Assembly (NCBI GenBank): GCA_947034895.1
Contig: OX344764.1
Coordinates: 20,646,001-20,710,000, forward strand
Length of the DNA: 64,000 nucleotides
DNA from: Rhytidiadelphus loreus
Taxonomy: Eukaryota > Streptophyta > Bryopsida > Hypnales > Hylocomiaceae
Direction: 5' to 3'
Part shown: one piece after another, positions 57,085 to 64,000 of the stretch
Numbering within the stretch: position 1 is the stretch's first letter
Layout of the letters: each line of letters starts with the position of its first letter
The notes under the pieces: model-generated
Told to the model about the DNA's origin: nothing
The model's input: the letters and a program-made list of their open reading frames with translations, nothing else
The model's database searches: none
Translations under genes and position numbers: made by a program

Positions 57085-58545
57085 ATGCCACGAACAAAGA
57101 AGGCTGCAAAGAGGAAACAAATGGAGCATGAAGGAGGTTCACACAATGAGGCAAGTAGGGACATTCCCTCTGATGCATGCAAGAGATTTTTGATCAAGTT
57201 GATCATCAATTTCTATGAGTCGGAAACGACGATGTCACTACACAACAAATACGTTAGGTACAACGAGGAGTGCTCGCAAAAATTCAAGGCGGACATGTGG
57301 CAACTGATGATGAATGCGCTTAGCGTTCCGGAATGGCACCATGAGACGGAGAAGAAAGGCTTTCCAAAATTCTTGGAGAATAGGGTCCACGATGCATTGT
57401 GGAATGCATCAATGGTGCTAGCAAGGTACGGCTCTCAATATCGGGAAAATGATGAGGATTTTCGTGAAGTCATTCTGAAAGCTGACTTGTTTGTTGCACG
57501 ATGCAAGCCATTTGCAAAGAGCCGTAACAGACGAGGATCTTCGGGTTGGTGGAATAGCACTAATGGAGTGGCTGAACTGGATCGGGGCAGACAACACCTC
57601 ATAGCGCTTCCCGACACAGCACGAATAATCGCTCAAGACCAAAAAACCATGAAGGGTGGATATGCAACAATTCGTAGGGTTCGAATTGAAGGGTGTCCAG
57701 GGATAGCTACATTTTGGGAGTTTGCAGCAAAGCTATCCAATCAACACCGCACACAACCTCATCTTGCGAGATTGGAACACCAGAACGAGTCAATGGCAGT
57801 GCGGATTCCACATCCTGGAGTTATACGGTTTGCTGCAGTTCATGGAACAACAAATGAAGGGTATTCGTATTGGTGGAGTGGCGGAACACTACGGCACATG
57901 ATGCACTTGGATAATGATTATCCAAACAACATTGCCATTCGGTTGCACTATTCGAGGCCAACAGAGGTAGAGTTGATTGAAGCTTACCGTCTCGGACGAT
58001 TTAGGAAGAAGCGCACGCAACTCGCATGGGCATTATTGCACATCATGAATGCGGTGCACATTTCTGGACATCTTCACAATGACATCTCTCCAGACAACAT
58101 AATGTTTCACTTTCCTGAAGACGAGTCACACGTGTACATTGGAGTCCGCGATTGGGGCATGACTACCGTAGCTTCTGAACCAATGAAGTCTTTGTACACG
58201 TTTACATGTGCGAGGGACATGGAGGAGGCTTTGAGAAAGAAGTGGTGGGTGGACCCGAAGATTGCATATGTGCACAAAAGAGATGCAGATGGGTCAATCA
58301 TTCCAAATCTATCACGTGCATCAGAAGAATATGCGGTTTGTAAACTCGCTCAACGCATCAACAAGGATTGCATGTCTGAAGAATACTACAAGTTGCATCG
58401 GGAATCAGCTGAACTGACGAAGTTGAGTCACCACGTTTTGGCCCTTATGTTTCACTCATACATGGAGCGGCCTTGCAGTGAAGGTTCGAATTACCGTGGC
58501 GGTTTGTCTTACATCATCAATTTCTTTTCCGGTCGGTGCAATTGA
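57085..58545 (+). CDS. divergent protein-kinase-like protein (hAT cargo)
   Basis: ATG at 57085 opens MPRTKKAAKRKQM, a basic nuclear-signal-like start, and 486 codons in one exon. The first ~180 residues are helical and unassigned. A kinase fold follows: GGYATIRRV as a glycine-loop-like start near residue 191, VRIPHPGVIRF (like the HPNI-type strand), a WWSGGTLRHMM hinge, HLHNDISPDNIMFHF as catalytic loop near 331 (Asp333, Asn338 present) and VRDWG in place of DFG near 356. The APE motif is not evident, and the ATP lysine cannot be assigned with confidence. The catalytic Asp, Asn and metal Asp survive, so activity is possible. It is the last gene before the right end. A captured and diverged host kinase is the simplest origin. 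Confidence 0.7.
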   Translation: MPRTKKAAKRKQMEHEGGSHNEASRDIPSDACKRFLIKLIINFYESETTMSLHNKYVRYNEECSQKFKADMWQLMMNALSVPEWHHETEKKGFPKFLENRVHDALWNASMVLARYGSQYRENDEDFREVILKADLFVARCKPFAKSRNRRGSSGWWNSTNGVAELDRGRQHLIALPDTARIIAQDQKTMKGGYATIRRVRIEGCPGIATFWEFAAKLSNQHRTQPHLARLEHQNESMAVRIPHPGVIRFAAVHGTTNEGYSYWWSGGTLRHMMHLDNDYPNNIAIRLHYSRPTEVELIEAYRLGRFRKKRTQLAWALLHIMNAVHISGHLHNDISPDNIMFHFPEDESHVYIGVRDWGMTTVASEPMKSLYTFTCARDMEEALRKKWWVDPKIAYVHKRDADGSIIPNLSRASEEYAVCKLAQRINKDCMSEEYYKLHRESAELTKLSHHVLALMFHSYMERPCSEGSNYRGGLSYIINFFSGRCN

Positions 58546-60149
58546 CTTGTGCTGGATGAGCACTTTCGTCATTCATATTAGTAGTTCAACGTACTTTATA
58601 GTAGCATAGAACTATAGAGGTATGTAGTAAATATAGAATGAGGATGTACGCGTGCACACTATATAGTGCCTAATTATGCAATGTCAATGTATGACCATAT
58701 ATGTGGAATATGATAATTATATATTTTGAAAGTTCGGTGTATTTGAGTAAGTAATGCTTATGATTTTTTGTCACATGAAACTATGAAAGATACATATGAC
58801 TTGAATGAAAAAGGCACTACTTGTTGTTGTTGAATGCTGAGGTGGCAATTAGCAAGGGTGTGTGGAGATTGTTTTCATTTTAAGCTTTGTAAACCCCATC
58901 GTCCAAGCAGCTTCAAACTTCAGAAGGTCATAGGAATCACAGATTTTGAAATTTTCCCAAACAAAAATTTCTTGCTTGTCAAATATAAGTATGCCTTTGT
59001 ATCCATTGTTCGGATTTTCAAAATCTCAAAGTATGTGGTGGGAAAACTGATTCAAAGATGACTTAGTGCATTGTCAATATTTGGGACATTGTGGCATAAT
59101 GGCATTGCAAAATTTTTTTGGAGGTGTTAGGTGTGTTGGATTTCTTTGAAAATTGGTATGCATATGCCCAACTTCAATACCTACAAGAAAATTTTTAATT
59201 TTATGGTGTGTAGTGCAAAAAAATTGAGCATGAGGCGGTCAAAGGCATCTAAAATTCTGGGGCATAGTGAAAAAAAAAAAAAAGAGACTTTGAATGCAAA
59301 TATCTCTTTATCCGTAGGGTGAAAACTCCCAAAAGTTTACCACACCCTCTCATACAAGTTCACTTCAAGATCTTACGGTTACATTTTCAAAGAAAACATT
59401 TTCACAACATCGTGAATGATCGTAGCTGGAATGGCATTTTTCAGTGATTCTGGACCCAAAAAATGGCTCGGTCCTTTAGGGCTTAAGAAAGAAATGGTTA
59501 GAATAAAAATGCGTTGAATTCTATAGTTGGGAACAATACAGAATTTTTAAGAATTTTAATTTTTTCCGAAGTCAAATTACTTTCATGAGATCAAATGGGG
59601 ATTCTTTCAGTACTCCCTAAAGTACAAGAATGGGTTAATTTTTGGGCCTAAATCCTTGTTAATTAAAAAAATGACATTTCTATAAAACCCTAAAAAAATA
59701 GTACCATCATGCATTTCGACACTATTTAGTATTTAGACCTTGACCCTTTTTCTTTTTCTTTTTGTTAGAATATTTTCCATGACCGTCAATAGGGACCTTA
59801 AACAAAACTTATTGTATACCGAAGTTCAACAATGGGTTCTATTTCTTTTCATAGCTCATTTGAACCCCTAAAGGACAAAGCGTCCCTTCCGTTGACAAAT
59901 GGATTTCAGGTTGATACCTATGGGCTGAATTTGTCTCCTGATTTTCTTAAATTTTTTTTTAAGATAGAAAAATGGAAAACCAATGTGAAAATATAATTTT
60001 TTTCTCAATCGGTACCCCTCTACAAAAGTTATGCCCATGAAACTCAAAACTTGGGAGATCGGGCAACACAAAGATGTTTCAGAATTAAAATTTTTTATTT
60101 CTAAATTTTTTTAACTCATACATTATACTTTTGTCAAGGAAAAGGGCTG
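58546..60149. other. AT-rich right-arm spacer, no gene seen
   Basis: 3' flank of the kinase-like gene up to the right terminal cluster. Contains short homopolymer A runs and the recurring CCTTTAGGGCTTAAG phrase. No domain recognised. Confidence 0.4.
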
Positions 60150-60504
60150 GATTAAACCACACCGTCGGATCAGGCCGTCGGATCGGATGTGGCCATCTGA
60201 TCAGACCGTCGGAAGAGGATATCCGATCAGCCCGTCGGATTGGACCTGGCCGTCGGATCGGATGTGGCCATCCGATCAGACCGTCGGAAGACCATACCCG
60301 ATCGGACCGTTCGATTAGGCCGTCGGATCGAACCTGGCCGTCGGAAGAGGTCGTCTGATCAGGCCATCGGATCGGGAGTGACCGTCCGATCGGCCAAGCC
60401 GTCAGAAGTTAACTTTTTATTTACCCTAGGTAAAAAACAGAAAAACTGGACGTCCGGGGGGTCCGGACGCGGATGCTGGACGTCCGGACGTCCTGGTAAC
60501 CCTG
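60150..60504. promoter_or_regulatory. right terminal region: CCGTCGGATC cluster and TIR
   Basis: At 60160-60410 about fifteen motifs such as CCGTCGGATCAGGCCGTCGG, GGCCATCCGATCAGACCGTC and GACCGTCCGATCGGCC occur. Then comes a TTTACCCTAGGTAAA pair, GGACGTCCGG repeats and the terminal GGTAACCCTG. It mirrors the left end in plan (motifs inside, GGACGTCC palindromes and CAGGGTT outside). Confidence 0.7.
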
Positions 60505-63115
60505 CGCTGGGGGATCAACTGTCCTTCACGCCCCCCAGCGCCTTGTTTTTTGGTGATGCCTGTGGTTTCGCTGGGGGATCAGTTGGCCTTCACGCCCCCT
60601 TGATTTGTTTTTGAATTCTGAGCGTGAGTGAAGGCGGGGATCAGTTGGCCTTCACGCCCCCTTGATTTGTTTTTGGATACTGTGCGTGAGTGATGGCGGA
60701 GATCAGTTGGCCTTCAAACCCCCGGTGTGTAGCTAGCGCATTCAGTCCACCAGCATCTCGGTGCCGAGAGGGCCAGGCGCGGAGGTGTCGGTCTGCCCAC
60801 CTACTAGATCGCATTGGGGGATCAGCTGGCCTTCACGCCCCCTAGCGCCTTGTTTATTGTTGATGTGCTCACGTTTTGGCGGGGATCAGTTGGCCTTCAC
60901 GCCCCCTCGATTTGTTTTTGAATTCTGAGCGTGAGTGAAGGCGGAGATCAGTTGGCCTTCACGCCCCCTTGATTTGTTTTTGAATTCTGAGCGTGAGTGA
61001 AGGCGGAGATCAGTTGGCCTTCACGCCCCCTTCATTTGTTTTTGGATTCTGTGCGTGAGTGATGGCGGGGATCAGTTGGCCTTCACGCCCCCGGTGTGCA
61101 GCCAGCGCATTCAGTCCACCAGCATCTCGGTGCCGAGAGGGCCAGGCGCGGAGGTGTTGGTCTGCCCACCCACCAGCTCGCATTGGGGGATCAGCTATCC
61201 TTCACGCCCCCTAGCGCCTTGTTTATTGTTAATGTGCTCACGTTTTGGCGGGGATCAGTTGGCCTTCACGCCCCCTTGATTTGTTTTTGAATTCTGAGCG
61301 TGAATGAAGGCGGGGATCAGTTGGCCTTCACGCCCCCTTCATTTGTTTTTGGATTCTGTGCGTGAGAGATGGCGGCGATTAGTTGGCCTTCACACCCCCG
61401 GTGTGCAGCCAGCGCATTCAGTCCACCAGCATCTCGGTGCCGAGAGGGCCAAGCGCGGAGGTGTTGGTCTGCCCACCCACCAGCTCGCATTGGGGGATCA
61501 GCTATCCTTCACGCCCCCTAGCGCCTTGTTTATTGTTGATGTGCTCACGTTTTGGCGGGGATAAGTTGGCCTTCACGCCCCCTTGATTTGTTTTTGAATT
61601 CTGAGCGTGAATGAAGGCGGGGATCAGTTGGCCTTCACGCCCCCTTGATTTGTTTTTGGATTCTGTGCGTGAGTGATGGCGGGGATCAGTTGGCCTTCAC
61701 ACCCCCGGTGTGCAGCCAGCGCATTAAGTCCACCAGCATCTCGGTGCCGAGAGGGCCAGGCGCGGAGGTGTTGGTCTGCCCACCCACTAGCTCGCATTGG
61801 GGGATCAGCTGTCCTTTACGCCCCCTAGCGCCTTGTTTATTGTTGATGTGCTCACGTTTTGGCGGGGATCAGTTGGCCTTCACGCCCCTTTGATTTGTTT
61901 TTGAATTCTGAGCGTGAGTGAAGGCGGAGATCAGTTGGCCTTTACGCCCCCTTCATTTGTTTTTGGATTCTGTGCGTGAGTGATGGCGGGGATCAGTTGG
62001 CCTTCACACCCCCGGTGTGCAGCCAGCGCATTAAGTCCACCAGCATCTCGGTGCCGAGAGGGCCAGGCACGGAGGTGTCGGTCTGCCCACCCACTAGCTC
62101 GCATTGGGGGATCAGCTGGCCTTCACGCCCCCTAGCGCCTTGTTTATTGTTGATGTGCTCACGTTTTGGCGGGGATCAGTTGGCCTTCACGCCCCCTTGA
62201 TTTGTTTTTGGATTCTGAGCTTGAATGAAGGCGGGGATCAGTTGGCCTTCACGCCCCCTTGATTTGTTTTTGGATTCTGAGCGTGAGTGAAGGCAGGGAT
62301 CAGTTGGCCTTCACGCCCCCGGTGTGCAGCCAGCGCATTCAGTCCACCAGCATCTCGGTGCCGAGAGGGCCAAGCGCGGAGGTGTTGGTCTGCCCACCCA
62401 CCAGCTCGCATTGGGGGATCAGCTGGCCTTCACGCCCCTTAGCGCCTTGTTTATTGTTGATGTGCTCACGTTTTGGCGGGGATCAGTTGGCCCTCACGCC
62501 CCCTTGATTTGTTTTTGAATTCTGAGCGTGAATGAAGGCGGGGATCAGTTGGCCTTCACGCCCCCTTCATTTGTTTTTGGATTCTGTGCGTGAGTGATGG
62601 CGGGGATCAGTTGGCCTTCACGCCCCCGGTGTGCAGCCAGCGCATTCAGTCCACCAGCATCTCGGTGCCGAGAGGGCCAGGCGCGGAGGTGTCGGTCTGC
62701 CCACTCACCAGCTCGCATTGGGGGATCAGCTGTCCTTCACGCCCCCTAGCCCCTTGTTTATTGTTAATGTGCTCACGTTTTGGCGGGGATCAGTTGGCCT
62801 TCACGCCCCTTTTATTTGTTTTTGAATTCTAAGCGTGAGTGAAGGCGGGGATCAGTTGGCCTTCACGCCCCCTTCATTTGTTTTTGGATTCTGAGCGTGA
62901 GTGATGGCGGGGATCAGTTGGCCTTCACACCCCCGATGTGCAGCCAGCGCATTCAGTCCACCAGCATCTCGGTGCCGAGAGGGCCAGGCGCGGAGGTGTC
63001 GGTCTGCCCACCCACTAGCTCGCATTGGGGGATCAGCTGGCCTTCACGCCCCCAGCGCCTTGTTTTCTGGTGATGTGCTCACGTTTTGGCGGGGATCAAT
63101 TGGCCTTCACGCCTT
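60505..63115. repeat. CpG-rich satellite, right part, with ~308-bp higher-order unit
   Basis: About 35 monomers continue the array interrupted at 42591. Long (~118-bp) monomers recur at about 61080, 61388, 61695, 62000, 62309, 62617 and 62920, a spacing of 303-309 bp, each followed by three short ones. The order is: long, GCGCCTTGTTTATTGTTGAT type, GAATTCTGAGCGTGA type, GGATTCTGTGCGTGA type. Frames across it encode repeats such as QRIQSTSISVPRGP and are artefacts. Confidence 0.85.
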
Positions 63116-63214
63116 GTTTTGCAGAGAGGACGTTTTTGGTTGGTCGGGGGCTGCCAAGTCAGCTCCTATTTTTTATCGGAATATTTCTGATGTTTCATTG
63201 TTTCTTGAATTTAG

Positions 63215-63601
63215 GAGGGGACCGTGCCTCCGGCTGCCATGGCGGTGGTAGCGGCATGTGGGAGTCAATCGGGAGGAGTACTTGAAAGCAATGAGGAAAT
63301 GAATCCCCCACAGCCGCATCCGATTCGACGCGTAGTAAGTTTGGATAATCTTATTAGGGATCTTGATGAGGGCATGGACGAAATGTATAGGGAGGGACTT
63401 CTGGCCCTTGATGTATCGTCCTACACCTCTGTGGGATCGCGAGATGAGAGGATTCACTTCCTATTAACTAGGGATATGTACTTCCTTGATCCTGTTGATG
63501 TTGACGAGGTCACATTCGCTTCTGATCTAGATCAGGACATTCTTGTTCTATGTTGTGGTCAGTATAGGTCCTTGGATCACATGTGCTTCGCATGTGCATG
63601 A
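63215..63601 (+). CDS. small unknown protein, candidate last exon
   Basis: The frame continues from an acceptor (TTTCTTGAATTTAG) at 63214: GAG GGG ACC GTG CCT CCG GCT GCC ATG. An internal ATG at 63239 (MAVVAACGSQSGG) could serve as start if there is no upstream exon. The protein is acidic: IRRVVSLDNLIRDLDEGMDE, SRDERIHFLLTRDMYFLDP, VDVDEVTFASDLDQDILVLC. No family is recognised. It would join in frame with 40982-41074. The stop is at 63599-63601. Confidence 0.4.
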   Translation, partial: EGTVPPAAMAVVAACGSQSGGVLESNEEMNPPQPHPIRRVVSLDNLIRDLDEGMDEMYREGLLALDVSSYTSVGSRDERIHFLLTRDMYFLDPVDVDEVTFASDLDQDILVLCCGQYRSLDHMCFACA

Positions 63602-63693
63602 CGGAGCCTATTAATACAGACCTAGCTTGCATGTGCATTAGCTTCCACATTATATGTACATCATATCTCATTTGCATCGCATAGTTTGGTAAT

Positions 63694-63940
63694 ATGGTCA
63701 ATTTCGTTAAAATGGCGGTATTCTGCATGCCATTTTAATGGAATATCTTCTACAAATGGAGAATAAGTGTGCCACAATAGGGTCATACATGTGCCAATTT
63801 TCATGCCTAACACATTCAAATCACTCCTAGTTCACGCATTTCCACTCCCCTCGGACAATCTTTCCATTGTTTTCATTCTTTCAGTGGTTTCATTTTGTGC
63901 CATTCTAATGGAATACTGCCATTTTAACAAAATTGACCAT
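63694..63940. mobile_element. 247-bp MITE, second copy, TAAT duplication
   Basis: The ends read ATGGTCAATTTCGTTAAAAT and its inverted complement. TAAT flanks both sides. It is about 90 percent similar by eye to the copy at 16456-16701, with matching internal arms (GCATGCCATTTTAATGGAAT). No coding capacity. Confidence 0.8.
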
Positions 63941-64000
63941 TAATCCTCTAATTGGATGGCGTTCACTGTTTTGTCGTATTTCAGACGTCTCTACGGACAC

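Larger units (their letters stand above)
42592..60504. mobile_element. giant hAT element, 17.9 kb, four genes, 8-bp duplication
   Basis: The left end begins CAGGGTTGAC at 42592 and the right end closes GGTAACCCTG at 60504, so the inverted termini share CAGGGTT plus nearby GGACGTCC palindromes and TTTACC..GGTAAA pairs. CGCTGGGG flanks both sides exactly (42584-42591 and 60505-60512). Removing the element and one duplication copy gives TTTCGCTGGGGGATCA, the standard satellite unit, so the insertion is precise. CAGGG termini with 8-bp duplications are known hAT features. Inside are a hAT transposase gene, a RING protein gene, a UIM-containing paralogue of its N-terminal domain, and a kinase-like gene, all directed outward. 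A MITE (52735-53311) has inserted in the centre. Typical hAT elements are a few kilobases with one gene. Confidence 0.9.

Noticed and set aside
42592..60504. Alternative that the giant insertion is several small hAT elements side by side
   Set aside because: I found no internal CAGGGTT/AACCCTG ends or 8-bp duplications next to the internal motif clusters, and the outer duplication pairs 42591 with 60505. It stays possible for the origin of the element, not for its present borders.
60240..63285. Overlapping long open frames across the right satellite
   Set aside because: Same reason as for the left part; they track the repeat period, not a gene.

Overview
The window is nuclear DNA of a land plant. 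Evidence: introns with GT..AG borders, plant receptor-like kinase exons ([18 protein letters not shown]), plant-type transposons (hAT, CACTA, Mutator-like) and an interstitial CCCTAAA telomere-type repeat. Two TKL-like kinases with the catalytic loop HGDLKPKN, and the style of the repeats, make a bryophyte (moss or liverwort) my best guess; the species cannot be read from the sequence. Most of the window is transposons, satellites and decayed genes.

Layout. 1-10.4 kb is the gene-rich end: a minus-strand TKL-like kinase (939-2783), a divergent plus-strand TKL-like kinase broken by one in-frame TGA (5366-6850), and a seven-exon receptor-like cytoplasmic kinase (6918-10413) whose splice frame is intact although all three catalytic motifs are substituted. 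10.4-23 kb is AT-rich and holds MITEs (one nested inside another) and pseudogene fragments: an RNase H1 N-terminal/viroplasmin domain, a transposon gene with GHGKGEWDGAG, a possible GCP2 exon and an RPL9 exon. 23.3-26 kb is a hairpin-bearing minisatellite. 28.3-29.6 kb and 35.1-39.3 kb hold two related Mutator-like genes with SWIM fingers, each cut by one nonsense codon. Between them lies a ~200-bp satellite (31.3-33.95 kb) interrupted by a CACTA-type element. Three purine-rich GGATGAAA tracts lie at 13.5, 27.2 and 34 kb.

41.16-63.1 kb is the most striking part. A CpG-rich satellite with a ~308-bp higher-order unit is split by one 17,913-bp insertion (42592-60504). The insertion starts CAGGGTT, ends AACCCTG, and is flanked by a perfect 8-bp duplication (CGCTGGGG), which are hAT hallmarks. 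Removing it with one duplication copy rejoins a normal satellite unit. It carries a hAT transposase gene (frameshifted in a 7-base homopolymer) and three further genes: a large RING-finger protein, a second protein sharing the RING protein's N-terminal domain and carrying a candidate ubiquitin-interacting motif, and a divergent protein-kinase-like protein. All four genes are transcribed outward from a central spacer. Each is preceded by a cluster of CCGTCSGA-type motifs, and the same motif is clustered at both element ends. I read this as a giant, multi-gene hAT element with ubiquitin- and kinase-related cargo and a shared cis-element. The satellite plus insertion may lie inside one ~22-kb intron of a small gene (40982-41074 joined to 63215-63601).
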